DNA of 64,000 nt. Origin: Thalassia testudinum (taxonomy: Eukaryota > Streptophyta > Magnoliopsida > Alismatales > Hydrocharitaceae). Below the pieces are notes generated by a model. It was given only the letters and a program-made list of their open reading frames with translations, did no database searches and was not told where the DNA came from. A program made the translations under genes and the position numbers. Of this stretch, positions 1-11,895 are shown piece after piece. Position 1 is the stretch's first letter. Every line of letters starts with the position of its first letter. The stretch covers positions 36,965,001 through 37,029,000 of the forward strand of contig JAZHRO010000003.1 in NCBI GenBank assembly GCA_037157565.1, in the 5' to 3' direction.

Positions 1-132
1 TTATTACTCATTTTTTTTAATAGGCTAATTCCTCCCTGTGGAGACGACCTAACTCTTCGTGGTTAGTTTTGAAAATTTAAATGTTTTGAAAAGTGATTTT
101 CTACCACACGATTAAATACAATGGCACATCAT
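1..132 (+). mobile_element. 3' tail of an LTR, plus orientation, of an element lying left of the window
   Basis: Positions 31-55 hold a plus-strand copy of the CCTCCCTG...CGACCTAACTC motif. Every other LTR in this window carries a version of it roughly 100 bases before its 3' end. The AT-rich stretch after it reaches ...CACATCA near 132, a plausible LTR terminus. Its orientation is opposite to element A, whose 3' UTR begins just to the right, so this is probably a separate element inserted into A's 3' UTR. The boundary is an inference from motif spacing; no target duplication could be checked. Confidence 0.4.
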
Positions 133-375
133 TTTATGTTGAAGTTTTTAATGAAAACGAAGATTGCTCTTTCAGACACCAGGGCTGATTAAGCCTGAAG
201 GCCTGAAAAGCCTAAGTATTCAAGTTCCTTTTGTATTATTTCCCACTATTGACAAGTTTCTAATGCCTAAGTTTCTTCCTAAATTCAAATATATATATAT
301 ATATATATTTATATTTTTTATTTTTTATTTTTTATTTATTCAGACTGATTGAATGAGCTCAGAATCAAGCAATTT

Positions 376-415
376 ACCACCCCCCTCATGCTTAAGTTGG
401 GCAATGTCCTCATTG
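376..415 (-). promoter_or_regulatory. Conserved GGACATTG / G-run block in element A 3' UTR
   Basis: Read on the minus strand this is GAGGACATTGCCC, a short spacer, then CATGAGGGGGGTGG. The same two-part block occurs in B (18935-18970), E (33368-33400), D (44231-44264) and F (62629-62662), 1.2 to 1.6 kb before the 3' LTR. Its G-run resembles a second polypurine tract. A role as an internal plus-strand primer or RNA signal is inferred. Confidence 0.55.
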
Positions 416-490
416 GCAAATACATGGATGCAACAGGGGTTCAAAAAGATAGTACCTGAGTGACGTAAAATACTGGATCAGTCTGAATCC

Positions 491-525
491 TCTGGGTTGC
501 CTCCCGGGAAGTGCTGAGTTTAACA
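491..525 (-). promoter_or_regulatory. Conserved post-pol hairpin, element A
   Basis: The minus strand reads GTTAAACTCAGCACTTCCC, then GGGAGGCAACCCAG. CTGGGTTGCCTCCC can fold on itself (GGG...CCC stem). It lies about 25 bases past the pol stop, as in D, E and F; the B copy is degenerate. Confidence 0.55.
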
Positions 526-549
526 CCTCCAGCTGGGTGGTGCTTCGTG

Positions 550-3469
550 TCATCCCTCAATGAGGGTGACACTCTCCTTTGGGGGAACCTGGGCTAGGAA
601 GTGTTTCAATCTTTGACGATTAACTGTAAAAGTGTGCCTAGTGTTTGGATCAACGATTTCCACCGGCCCATTAGAGTAAAGCTTGACCCCCCAAAATGGT
701 CTTGTCCATTTGGATCTGAGTTTCCCTAGGAAGAGTTTTAGGTGGGCATAGAACAGCTAGACTTGCTGGTTAGGCTCAAAGGTCTTTCTATGGATAAGTC
801 GGTCATGGACGGCTTTCATTTTCTCCTTATACAGTTGACTATTCTCAAAGGCATCCCGACGAATTTCTTCTAGCTCAGATAGTTGGAGCGTCCTCTGTGC
901 ACCGGCTAACTGGAAATCCATGTTACATTTCTTGACAACCCAATAGGCCCGGTGTTCCAATTCGATAGGAAGATGGCAGGCTTTGCCAAAGACCAGGCGA
1001 TAAGGCGACATGCCTATCAGGGTCTTGAAAGCGGTCCTTTATGCCCACAGGGCATCATCTAGTCGTGTCGACCAGTCTTTCCTGTCAGGTCTCACAGTCT
1101 TTTGTAAAATGTTCTTGATTGTTTATTGGAGACCTCGGTCTGCCCATTTGTTTGCGGATGATATGGGGTAGCAATGCGGTGGTTAACCCCGTATTTTCTA
1201 AGTAGGGCACAGAATTGGGAGTGGATAAAATGACTTCCACCATCACTGATCATGGCCTTTGGTATTCCAAATCGGGAAAAGATGTTCTGCTTAATAAAGT
1301 CCATGATAGTTCTGTGATTGCATCGGTGGGTGGTGACGGCTTCAATCCATTTAGAAACATAGTCTACCTAGACTAAGATGTACTCGAAGCCGTTGGATGG
1401 TGGAAAGGGGCCCATAAAATCGATACCCCACACGTCGAAGATTTCGACAATCAAGATGGGCTGGAGTGGCATCATATCTTTCCTGGTCATGGTCCCCAGC
1501 GTTTGGCAGCATGAGAAAGTCTTGGCAAAGTTGTGTGCATCCTTAAATAGGGAAGGCCAGTAGAATCCAGACTGCAAAACCTTCGCAGCCGTTTTCTTTC
1601 CAGAGAAGTGGCCACCACAAGCCTGGTCGTGACAGAAGGAAACACACTCTAAACTTCATTTTCAGGGATACACCCCTTGATGATCTGGTCGGCACAGAGG
1701 CGAAACAGCATGGGATCATCCCAGAGATAGTGCTTGGCCTCAGCTAAGAACCTGTCTCGTTGCTGTCTGGACCAGCTGTACGGGGTTTGTCCTACAACTA
1801 GGCAGTTGACATAGTCAGCATACCAAGGTAGTCTCTTGTCTTGCACAGCCAGAATGTGTTCATTGGGGAAGGTGTCTGATAAAGGTAGGGTGGGTCCAAT
1901 GTGGTCTGGGTAAAGTCTAGACAAGTGGTCAGCCACCACATTCTTTGATCTGGCCTTGTCGTGGATTTCCAAGTCAAATTCCTGCAAGAGCAGGATCCAT
2001 CTGATGAGCCTGGGTTTCGTGTCCTTTTCCGCCAACAGCTGTCGGATGGCTGAATGGTCAGTATAGAAGGTCACGTGGGATCACAGCAAGTACGGTCGGA
2101 ACTTCTCAAGTCCAAAGACTATAGCGAGAAACTCTTTCTCTATGACCATATAATTTCATTGAGCTTCGTCTAATGTTCTGCTCGCGTAGCAGATCACCAC
2201 GAGTTTCCTGTCTTGTCTTTGTCCCAGGACAGTGCCTATGGAAAAATCTGATGCATCACACATAATCTCAAAGTCCTGGGACCAATCCGAGCGCAGAAGT
2301 ACAGGGGCTGTGGAGACTAAGTTCCAGAGGGTGTGATAAGCCTGGATGCAATCAGAAGACATGTGGAATATGGCATCATTGGCCAGAAGGTCACTTAAGG
2401 GTTTGGAAAGCTTGGAGAAGTCTTTAATGAACTTTCGGTAGAAGCCAACGTGTCCTAGGAATGAGTGAATCTGTCGGACCGAGCTAGGCGGAGGGAGTTT
2501 GGAAATCAAATCAACCTTAGCCCAATCTACCTCGATGCCCCTATGCGATACGATGTGACCAAGGACAATTCCTTCTTGAACCATAAAATGGATCTTTTCC
2601 AACTTAACACTAGATTAACCTCGATACATCGTTTCAGGGTTTTCTCCAAGTAGCTCAAACAATGGTCGAATGAATTCCCAAATACAGAGAAATCATCCAT
2701 AAAGACCTCTAGGTATTCACCCACCATTTTTGAAAAAATGGCTAGTATGCAACGCTGGAGGTAGCAGGTGCGTTGCATAGCCCGAACGGCATTCAACGGA
2801 ATGCAAACGTGCCATACAGGTAAGTGAATGTGGTCTTTTCTTGATCTTCTGGAGCAATTGCGACTTGGTTATATCCTGAATATCCATCCAGGAAGCAAAA
2901 ATACTTTTTCCCTACCAATCTTTCAAGGATTTGGTCAATGAATGGCAAGGGTAAATGACCCTTCTTAGTGGCTTCATTGAGCTTCCTATAATCAATACAC
3001 ACCTGCCATGCGATGGTGGTGCGGGTGGGGATGGATTCACCAAGATCATTGGTGATAATGGTGAGCTCGACTTTCTTTGGAACAACTTGAGTGGTGCTCA
3101 CCCAGGGGCTATCGGAGATAGGATAAATGATGTCGGTGTCAAGCCACTTGATAATTTCTTTCTTAATGACTTCCCGCATGTTTGGGTTTAGACATCTCTG
3201 CATCTGGTGGGAGGGTCGTCACCTGTCTTCCAGGTAAATCTTGTGGGTGCAATAGGTGGGGCTAATTCCTCTCAAGTCAGAAATGGTCCAACCAATGGCG
3301 GTAGGATGTTATGAAAGGGTTGCGGTCAACCTGAGTTCCTAATCCCTTGGTTAGATGAGAATTAATAATCATAGGGAAGGTCTGGTCAGGTCCCAGGAAG
3401 AAATACTTGAGATTCTCGGGTAGTGGCTTAAGCTCAGGTGCAGGTGAACCACAGTTGACGGAAACGGAA
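550..3469 (-). pseudogene. pol: Element A pol: reverse transcriptase, RNase H and integrase (broken)
   Basis: Order on the minus strand. RT begins near 3203 with WLDTDIIYPISDSPWVS, then VCIDYRKLNEATKK, FCFLDGYSGYNQ and the catalytic VFMDDF near 2700. RNase H starts at about 2280 with [12 protein letters not shown] and continues through FYTDHSAIRQLL to DHLSRL. Integrase follows: zinc-binding part around 1630-1480, then core [10 protein letters not shown] (first Asp), SDGGSHF (second Asp) and NGQTEVSN (Glu). The C-terminal part with [17 protein letters not shown] runs to a stop at 552-550. There is no chromodomain. Frameshifts (for example in the protease-RT linker near 3465 and in RT near 2795) and several stops show it is dead. 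These are standard Athila-type enzymes for cDNA synthesis and integration. Confidence 0.88.
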
Positions 3470-6132
3470 AAGGCGGGAGTTGATCAACATCGATCTCCTC
3501 AAATGGTGTTGTGTGATGGTAATCAGCCTTACAGAGGTCTACGGGTAGTGACGGGTCAGAACAGTCATTACAGGTTTGGTGGTCTGAGACAGAACTAAGG
3601 GTGAGGCATTCCTTGACCAGAGTTTCCACGGGATCATGTTCCTCAACACAATCGCAATCAAAAGACTTTGTCGCCCGGAAGATATCTAATTGCATTTTCT
3701 TATCTCTAAAGGCAATTTCCATACATCCCGTGTCACAATCAATGTTTGCCTTAGCCGTAGCTAAGAAAGGTCTGCCTAAGATTATGGGTGCGTTTTGTAG
3801 TTTTTCAGGGACATCCATGTCGAGCACCAAGAAGTCAACTGGGAAATAGGAGTCCTTGACTGGTACAATCACATCCTCGACAACCCCCTTCAGGGTTTTC
3901 ACTGATCTATCAGCTAGCTGAATGGTGACAGGTGTGGGTGTCAACTCTCCGAAACCAAATTGGTGGTACAGGGTTGTTGGAATTAGATTGATAGAAGCAC
4001 CTAAGTCCAGGAGCGCTCTATCAAATGTCATGTCCCCGATATTGCAGGAAATCAGGGGTGCTCCTAGGTCAGTTCGCTTGAGCAGAAGGTTGCTTGATAT
4101 TATGGAACTTGCTTGTTCGGAGAGCACAACCTTCCTAGGTGCTTGAGGTCTTGGCTTACGCTTGGGTGTACAGGCATCCTTTAAAAACTTGGTGTAAGCC
4201 AAGATGTGCTTAACGGCTTCGAGGAGCGGAATATTAATCTGTACTTGCTTAAAGATCTCCAAAAGCTCCTTAGTTTCCACAACATTCTTCTTTTTCTTGA
4301 TTGTTTCCAAGGCCTCAGGGTAGGGTGTCTGAATGTGGATTGGATCTATTTCTGGGTCCTTGGGTTTTTCTGGTGCCTCTTCTGAGTCGGGTATTTCAGC
4401 GGGTGAAGTCTCGGGGAGAGTGGACCATTTGGGATCCTGGGTTTTGGTGCCGCTTCTCAAGGTCACTGCATTCGCAGAGGCATTGGGGCCATGGGTTGAT
4501 CCTTGAGAAGACGAGGACGAAGAAGCACTAAACCTATGGGGTGTTTGCAGGGCTGGCTGGACCATGTGAGCCTGCCCGAGATTGCCTTGGAACCCTTGTG
4601 AATTGAGGCCTCTATTAATTATATTTCGCTGGTTCGATTGTGGCTGGGAAGGTAGGGATCCTTGTTGTTTACAGTAAAAGAGTTGGCTTAACTGTCCCTT
4701 TACCAAGGCCATTTCCTCCTGATGTTTATGGTTCATGTTAGCCATCATCTTTATTAGGGTGTCCATTTGGTTTTGTGGGGGTGGGGCCGCCCTATTTTGA
4801 TTATATGGGGTCTAATTGGTGGTCCTCGCTGATAGGGGGCAAGTGTGCTTGTTGGTTTGGCCTGGGCTGGTTTTGGAATTGCGGTGGTTTCTGGTTTGTC
4901 CAACCAAAGTTGGGGTGATTACGCAAGCCAGTGTTGTAAGTGTTGGAGAAAGGGTCAGGTTTAGCATAACCTTGGATGTCTTGCACATCTTCAAGGATAG
5001 TCGATGTCGATGGAGAGGGAAGAGAATAATCAAGGGTTGAGGGAGCAAAGGTCCCTCCCTGGAACGTGGTCAAGGGTTGTTCCAGCTTTAGTTTGGTGAG
5101 GGGCTGGACCAGGTCAATATTATGTGCTCCCTTTGCTAGGGAGAAGGTTTGTAACGGGTTCTTGGTCTGGTTCAGTAGCTCATCAATCTTTTTGTCCATC
5201 AATTCCAATCGATCTAGTTTCTTGGCAATGATGTCCATGTCAACCATTCCAGAATTTGCTTGTACCTCATAAATCCCACCACGGGGTTGACTGGATCTGT
5301 TAAACTGGGTCATGGAGGCATTGTCGAGCGAATTCTCGCTCATGGACTCAAAGAGCTCAAACGCGCTCTCCTCGTCCTTATTCAGGAAGTTCCCCCCGCA
5401 TGAGGCATCAACGAAGTTCTGTAGGTTGCTATCCAGACCATGGTAGAAAATCTGGGCTAATTGCCACCTTGGTACTTCTTGGTGTGGGCATTTCCTCAAG
5501 AGTTCATTAAATCTTTCCTACGCCTCATGGAATTGTTCCCCACCCTGGAGTGTAAAGGTAGTAATAGCTCTTCTGATGGCATTGGTCTTTCCTATGGGGA
5601 AGAATTTCTTTAGGAATGCATGCCTTAGTTCTTCCCAGGTGGTGATGGGTCTACCTAGGGTTCTAAGCCAATGGGAAGCCTTATCTCTCAATGAGAAGGA
5701 GAACATCTTAATGATGACAATGTCAAGGCTAATGTTCCTAGGTTTCACAGCTCGTGCTATTCGGTTAAGATCCTCTAAATGCTGGAAGGGGTCCTCATTT
5801 GAGCTTCCATGGAAGTGGCTCTGGATCAGACTTAAGACATTTGGTTTTAGCTCAAAATCATCTCCCCCTTTGTGGATCCTAAGGTGTGGCTCGACTTTAA
5901 TAGCAGAAGGATTGTAGAAATCGCGGAGGGGCCTCTGTTGATCTTGAAATAGTGGTACATCAGGTGGTGGTGGTTTTTGCCCATGTGGGTTCTGTAACCG
6001 GTGTATGGCTTGCATGATGGTGTGGATCTGTTGTTACTGAAGCCGGTGGTTTGCATTAATCTAGGCTTGGATAATGGCCATTGTGTCTGGTGGGGGTTGG
6101 TCCTCAACCTCATCTACCCTAGGTTCAGCCAT
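3369..6132 (-). pseudogene. gag-pro: Element A gag and aspartic protease (broken)
   Basis: The start is taken as the minus-strand ATG at 6132. It opens the frame that runs through the capsid-like region DPFQHLEDLNRIARAV, SHWLRTLG and FLKKFFPIGKTNAIRR (about 5800-5550), which is typical of plant Ty3/gypsy gag. A TAG at 5520 sits where relatives have Trp (WERF). An extra base near 4800 shifts the frame before the Gln/Pro-rich linker. The part after that (4766-3369) includes EIFKQVQINIP and the protease site ALLDLGASINLIP with its catalytic Asp, then ILGRPFLATA. The last residues read in a shifted frame; the true frame continues towards RT. Gag packages the RNA and the protease would mature the polyprotein. 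Confidence 0.87.
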
Positions 6133-7316
6133 GTGTCTAGCGGAATCAAGTCGCCTGGATTCCCGTCCCAAAACAAACAACTTGGGATGCAGTGAGTGTC
6201 TCCCATTCATACACTAGAGAAGAACGGGAGGGGGTGCGGAGAGCGACAGATGTGAGAAGTGTATTCAAACAAGCAAACAAGCCTAGTCCTTATGGTGTAT
6301 TTCCTTAGGAGACCTAGAAATCTCAAAAGGGTGATTAAGTCCATAAGCACTAGACTCCCCTTCCCAAGGCTAATCTGGCCAGGTTGATTACGAAGGGATT
6401 GTAGTGAAGGTTCTTCCTTTGGCTTGCACCTCCGGTTCCGTAGACCCCACAATCGTGGTCGTTTGACACTGTCCAGTAGCCTAGTCACTAGATTCTACCA
6501 AGGGAATGAAAGCCAAGTGCCCAGCGAACAAAACCTCGCCTTTCGAGACTTAACTTAGTCCTGCCTAGGGCACATCTGCTCAATTTTAAAAGTGCTAGGA
6601 TAGTGCTTGTGCTAAGGTTATGTGATGAGGCGTTGATTGGGGTGGTGCCTCTTAATTTTCCACTTTCAGACTATGTGCTTCTATCAAAGCATGGTTTTCA
6701 AGCAAGGATTTTTTCAAGATGTGGTGTCTTTTAGTGTTTCATCCTTACTTTAGTGTCTTTTAGGGTTGACGTGTCTTAATGTTTTCAGACAAGTTTTGGT
6801 GGGCACGTCAAGTTTTGCACACAATTTGGTGAAAGTAGATTTCCTTTTATTCTGTAGAGGCTCTAAAACCCTAATGTACTCATCCTAATGATCATGCAGC
6901 TTCTATTAGATGAGTCATTTTTAGGGTTGAGTGGTGCAGCCCAAGTCAATCCATGGTGGCTTCGCAAACACCACTCAAAATGAGAAAAGAACACTCCAAG
7001 AATTTATTCAGAATGTTAGAGTGTACATTTTTTTGTTGGTGATGTGTTAAGGATGTGGGTCAAGTAATCATACACCATGCCAATTTTTTTCAATTTTTAT
7101 AATTTTTTTCTAGTTTTTTCACGCAAGAAAATAGTCATGAGTGAAGAATTACTCACTACCGATCCTTGTTGCGCCTACTCCCTTGTTATCATCATGGGAT
7201 GCGTCGCTTCGCCGTTCAAGCGTCGAATTCCTGCAACCATCAAGTAAAAAGGAGACAAGGCATTAGACAATGTGAGAATGGACGTGGAATGGAAGTGACA
7301 AAACAAATTCATTGCC
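6133..7316 (-). other. Element A 5' leader
   Basis: About 1.2 kb between the primer-binding site and the gag start. I see no convincing coding frame; the short minus-strand ORF at 6488-6207 has no recognisable domain. Long leaders of this size also occur in B, D, E and F of this window. Confidence 0.6.
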
Positions 7317-7334
7317 TCCCCGGCAATGGCTCCA
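7317..7334 (-). other. Element A primer-binding site (tRNA-Asp type)
   Basis: The minus strand reads TGGAGCCATTGCCGGGGA. Plant tRNA-Asp would match TGGCGCCGTTGCCGGGGA, a 16/18 match. It lies five bases past the inferred LTR end (TCA, then GTTTT). Confidence 0.8.
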
Positions 7335-7339
7335 AAAAC

Positions 7340-8738
7340 TGACGTGCTTTCGTGCGTGTGTGTTAAGAAGTGTCGTTATAGTTCGCACTTGCAACACCGA
7401 TTTTAAAGTAAAGAAACGAATGTGAGTCTGAGTGTCGGTCTCAGGGAGGCGTGAAAATCAGATTTTTCTTGTCACTTATTGTCACAAAAATCGTGGAGTT
7501 TTGCATGTGAAAAGGTGCGGGTGAAAAGCGAGAGAGAGAGAAAGATTAGGGTTAGAGTCATTTCATTCTTTAACATGCAACTTGGATAGGAAATAAAGTA
7601 GACAACTGAATGGAAAATAACTTCATTAATCATGCAGCTTTAGTTCATCAATTACACCATTAGATACATGCTTAACATAAGTAAAGCTTAAAAGAGAGGA
7701 AGAAAGAGAGAGATAGGGAGGGCGGCGAGGCAGCCACAGTGGTGGAGAAGGCTCCGTCGGCGAATCGTCATCTCTGACGATTACAAGAGGGCCTAAAGCT
7801 AGCTAAGAGAGGGGTAGAGTAGTTACAAGGGAAGCGAATGCCTTGAATGGGTGGTTGGAAGGTGGTTTAAATAGGGAGAAGGGCTTTCCAAATGAAGAAG
7901 TGGTTCTAGTGACGTCCCGGACGTCGCTAAAACCCTTCCAAAAACGTCGGTGAAGCCCCCAGCCTGTCTATCGCTCGCCCGCGCCATTCTTCCTTGTGCT
8001 CTATCCGTGGGTGCGGCATGAGAGCCATCCGATCGAAGATCAGATGGCTGAGATCTTCGCCCGGGCATGCTCGGATCGTGCCTTGAGTGCGCGTGCGCGC
8101 GGGCGTTGTCGTCCGGTGTGTGAACGCACGTGGTTGATCAGCACCTGAGGGCGCGCCGTGTGGCGCTATCATCACTATTCACGTGCGGATCTACGGCTGA
8201 ATTTCATCCACACGCCTCGTTGTCTTCGAATTCCCGCACAGTGCAGCTTGAACCCGCGTCGTGTTGGCGTGGGCATGTGCTTTAACCGCTGCGCTACGCC
8301 CGCTGCCTTGTCGCGGCGACCGCGGGCGTGCACGTGGTTCTCAACCGTCCGATCAGAGATCGACGGCTGAGATCTGATCTCTGGTTGAAGGTGGAAGTGG
8401 GCATGCGTTGAGTGGGTGCCACATGGCGCATCGAGGGTTGTTGATCATCAGATCAACAGTCAGAACTTCTTGGGCCCATTGTGGGAGCTCCGGATGTCGG
8501 ATTTGGCCGATTTTCAGTCCATTGGACTCTGTTCATCGTTTTGAATTCATCTGTGCAGTCTGATTGCTCATTTGAGGCCTGCTTTGACAAGTGCTCATAC
8601 AAATGGCTGTTAATACTATTTTCTAAGCAATCTTGGCATATGATGCATGCAATGCTCCCATTCTACTTATGTTTTCCCTTTTATTCTTAAGATGGGCCCT
8701 ATTTAACAGAATTATCACCCCCATATGCAGTGTTATCA
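7340..8738 (-). repeat. Element A 5' LTR
   Basis: The minus-strand LTR starts TGATAACACTG at 8738 and ends ...GCACGTCA at 7340. Inside, in element order, are a part resembling the E LTR (GATGAACAGAGTCCAA...), a GC-rich block with repeated GATC/CGGCTGAGA words, a tRNA-like module (8296-8243), three CACGTG boxes (8331, 8180, 8127), a purine-rich run, and the shared CCTCCCTG...CGACACTC motif (7451-7424) near the end. The start is supported by alignment of GGTGATAATTCTG with the E LTR. The other LTR is outside the window. Confidence 0.75.
8243..8296 (-). promoter_or_regulatory. tRNA-like module in the element A LTR (A box and B box)
   Basis: On the minus strand TAGCGCAGCGGTTAAAGC starts at 8296 and matches the pol III A box well. 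GGGTTCAAGCTGC (8255-8243) resembles the B box. The B-box GGTTC starts 42 bases after the A-box start, as in a real tRNA gene. Homologous modules lie in the E and D LTRs. No acceptor stem was found, so it is not a tRNA gene. Confidence 0.6.
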
Positions 8739-11658
8739 GTAGGATGGATAGTTCAATGGCTGGCTTCTAGATGGCCGTGCAGAGTCTGGGTGTCACAGAG
8801 TATCCTATCAGTGGAGTTGAATTCACTTGGAGAAATGGTAGTGGATAGTCATCTAGGTTGGACAGATTCTTTGGCAGTCCAAGTCTGTTGGTGAGGCATC
8901 AATTATCGACAGTTATGAGCCTTGATAGGCCCTTTTCTGACCACACTCCACTAGTGTGGGACAGTGGGATGAATTCTGACATTGGGTCATATTTCAAACT
9001 CAAGAAGTCCTGGTTTAGGGAGGAGGGCTTTGTGCAAATGGTAACTCATTGGTGGCAGAACAAGGCAGTGCAAGGATCTGCCTTACAACAGCTGGCTTCA
9101 AAGCTGACAGGTCTACGCTCCATGTTGAAAGAATATGGACAGGCAGTGGCACTGATCAGGGAACAAAGGAGGGTGGAGGCTTTGGCAGTGATCAGAGAAC
9201 TGGACTTGAAGGAGTGCAAGTAACCTTTGAGTCCTCAAGAACAACAGCAAAGACAACAAATGTAGTCAACAGTTGGGGAGGAAGATATGAAAAAAGAAGT
9301 GGACCGGTGTGAAAGATCTAGACAACTGTGGCTCAAAGAATGTGATGCTAACACAAAGTTTTTTCATCTCGTGGCTAGTGCTAGGAGAAGATTCAATCTT
9401 ATCTCATCAATTAAAGTGGGTGAGAGAACTATTACTTCTATTAATGAAATTAGAAGTGAAGCCGGCAAGTATTTCAATGAACTTGCCAAGGCTACAACAA
9501 GGGGCTCTTGGAGGATGGCATCGGCTGATTTCCCAAGTGTCAATTGTGATCAGAGGGCCATGCTAGTTGCTTCTATTTCTGAACAAGAAACATTGAAAGC
9601 AATTAAAGACTTAAATAATGAAGGGGCTCTGGGTCCGGATGGGATTTAGGTATTCTTCTACAGAGAAATGTGGAGTGTTGTCAAAATGGATGTAATGAAG
9701 GTTATTCATGAATTTGAATTGGGTAACTCTAGGTTTGAGAGATTGAATAAGTCCTATTTGTTCCTGTTACCAAAAAAATCAAGTGCGGAGAATTTCTCTG
9801 ATTATAGACCCATTGCCTTATCAAATTCTATTTATCTTATTATCAGTAAGATTATAGCCAACAGAATGCAGGAGGTGCTAAAGGATTTGATAATGTTGGT
9901 TCAGTTTGCTTTTCTTCTTGGGAGGTCGCTACAGGAATCCTTCATTATGGCACAAGAGATGGTAATGGGATGGCACAGGCGAAAGACCAAGGCCTTTCTA
10001 TGGAAAGTCAATTTCTCCAAAGCTTATGATTCAGTCTCCTGGCCGTACCTGTGGGAAATCCTCAAAAGGAGAAAATTTCCGCCTCAGTTGATACAATGGG
10101 TAAAGAGGCATATCACGACTGCCTCCTTTTCCCTATTGATAAATGGGAAACCATGCCGAACATGGATCCAACCCCAGTGTGGGGTTAGGCAATGGTGCTC
10201 ACTTGCCCCTTTGATATTTAACCTTGCAGTGGATACATTGGCAAGATATTCATGCAAACTAGCAGCTGATGCACTAAAAGGGGGGCATTCAATGTCTTAT
10301 AACAGGGCCTTAGCTCCCATTCTCCAATATGTAGATGACACCATTTTTTTAATGGAAGGGGGGAAGAGGGAAGCGCAAGTGCTATTTTATATGGTAAAGA
10401 TTTTTGGCGAGATTTCTGGTCTTAAACTTAATGGAAACAAATCTTCCTTGGTCTATTTTGGTATGAATGGAATGATCCAGAATGACATTTCTACCATCTT
10501 GGGCATGCCTGTGGTCACACTGCCTGTCAAATATCTGGGGTTGCCTCTGAAGTGCACTAAACTGAGGAAAGCAGACTGGTCCTTCCTATGTGAAGATGTG
10601 GCTACGAAATTAGAGGGTTGGAGTAGTTGCTACCTATCAAAAGGTGGGAGGTATATTTTACTAAACTTGGTCATTACATCGATTCCAATTTTTTTCTTTG
10701 CTGTTCTCAGAGCCCCAAAATCTATTTGGAAAGAACTTGATGTGATGCGCAAAAGATTCTTCTAGAAATGGGCCCCTCACCAAGGGGCTTTCCTCGAACC
10801 AATAAAATGGGATTCGATCTGTAGGCCAAAAAAGATTGGTGGCATGGGTATTAGATCACGCAAAGAATTTAATGATGCTTTTTTGCTGAAGTGGGTTGTT
10901 CGACTGCTACAAGGGGAAAAAAAATGTGGACAGAGATTGTTCAGGATAGCTATGGGGTTGCCAATGATGAGAAGAATCACCTAAATCCCCACAGACCCTA
11001 TCCTTTTTGGTCTTCTGTGATGTGTGCCTTCGCGAATAATTGGATTTTGTTCAAATTTGTTTTAGGTGATGGGAAAAGCTTCAAATTCTGGTTGGAGAAT
11101 TGGTTTCCTGGGGGGGTGATCAAAGACAGGTACCCCCTTGCTTTTGCAGCTGCTTCTGATAAGAATGCTATGGTTTCTGATTATTGGGACGTGGCTTTTG
11201 AAAAGTGGTCTTTGAACAACACAATGTGGAATAACCATGAAACAAGAACACGAGCAGAAAACGAGTGCCTCATGCAAGAACTTGTTGCCTTCAAACCCAC
11301 ATCTGATGAATATGATACATACAAGTGGGAGGGTAATTTTTCTTTAGTGGTTGCCTATGACAAGCTGGTTAACTCATCCAAGATGGCGGAAGTTGATGAG
11401 GTAGGAAAAAAGTTATGGAAATTGAAGGTACCACTGAAGGTACAAATTTTTTTGTGGTTATGCAGAAGGGATGGTCTAATTACTGGAGATCTGAGGCATA
11501 GGAGAATGGTAACTCCTACCCAGTTTTGCCACTTATGTGGGATGCAAAATGATTCTAGCACTCATATTTTTTTTTTCGTGTGTGATCACAAATTGTCTGG
11601 AGGAGAGTTTGTAGAGATTCTCTTCCCACATGGGAGAATCTTTGGAGTTCTCTTGTGA
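8739..11658 (+). pseudogene. LINE ORF2: endonuclease C-terminus, reverse transcriptase, zf-RVT (broken)
   Basis: The endonuclease tail shows FTWRNGSG, SRLDRFFGSPSL and FSDHTPLVW (about 8820-8970), the usual end of the plant L1 endonuclease. The RT follows: QLWLKECDANTKFFH, GALGPDGI, LFLLPKKSSAENFSDYRPIAL, VNFSKAYDSVSW and the catalytic QYVDDTIFL near 10330. Near 11430-11570 PLKVQIFLWLCRRDGLITG and CHLCGMQNDSSTHIFF fit the zinc-knuckle zf-RVT region. Stops occur at about 9221, 9647 and 10763, and an A8 run near 10917 shifts the frame. ORF2 would nick the target and reverse-transcribe the LINE RNA there. Its 5' part (rest of the endonuclease, and ORF1) is missing. Confidence 0.86.
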
Positions 11659-11849
11659 GGGTGAATAAGCCATGTTTATCTATTGTGGTTGTTCTATGGT
11701 CTATCTGGAGGGCTAGGAATGAGAGTGTTTTTCAGGAGAGTCTAGTGAATGTGGATAAGATTGTCAATAGCTGCTGGAATCTCATACATCAATGGGGTTC
11801 GACCATGTAATTGTTTCATTATTCTTTATTAATAAAAGCTCTCCTGGTT

Positions 11850-11871
11850 TGCTATCGGTGATTCGATAGCA
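11850..11871 (+). promoter_or_regulatory. LINE 3'-end hairpin
   Basis: TGCTATCG, loop GTGATT, CGATAGCA: a perfect 8-bp stem with a 6-base loop, 14 bases before the poly(A). A 3' stem-loop recognised by the element's own RT is described for some plant L1 families; that role here is inferred. Confidence 0.65.
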
Positions 11872-11895
11872 TTCCTTTCCTTCTCAAAAAAAAAA

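Larger units (their letters stand above)
133..549 (-). other. Element A 3' UTR remnant
   Basis: No gene is seen here. On the minus strand it holds the conserved GGGAGGCAACCC hairpin region (525-491) and then the GAGGACATTGC...CATGAGGGGGGTGG block (415-376). Both recur at the same place after pol in B and F and after ORFX in D and E. An (AT)n microsatellite followed by a T-rich stretch lies at about 287-345. The normal 3' end (polypurine tract and LTR) is missing, probably displaced by the plus-strand LTR ending near 132. Confidence 0.6.
133..8738 (-). mobile_element. Element A: Athila-like Ty3/gypsy LTR retrotransposon, 3' LTR not in view
   Basis: On the minus strand the order is LTR (8738-7340), tRNA-Asp-like primer site (7334-7317), leader, gag and protease (6132-3369), RT, RNase H and integrase (about 3470-550), then a 3' UTR. 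The integrase signature NGFEYILV, the segment [11 protein letters not shown] followed by [15 protein letters not shown], and the absence of a chromodomain fit the Athila branch. Coding frames are broken by stops and single-base shifts, so it is dead. The LTR abuts the endonuclease part of a LINE at 8738/8739, so A probably inserted into that LINE, whose 5' half would lie left of the window. The 3' LTR was not seen; the 3' UTR is cut near 133. Confidence 0.85.
8739..11895 (+). mobile_element. LINE (plant L1-type), 3' portion with poly(A)
   Basis: The left end is cut inside the endonuclease domain by the LTR of element A. What remains is endonuclease C-terminus, reverse transcriptase, zf-RVT region, a short 3' UTR with AATAAA near 11831, a perfect 8-bp hairpin at 11850-11871, and ten A residues at 11886-11895. 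The base after the tail continues a B/C-type LTR (11896-12040), so the LINE itself inserted into that LTR. The 5' target duplication is not in view. Confidence 0.85.
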
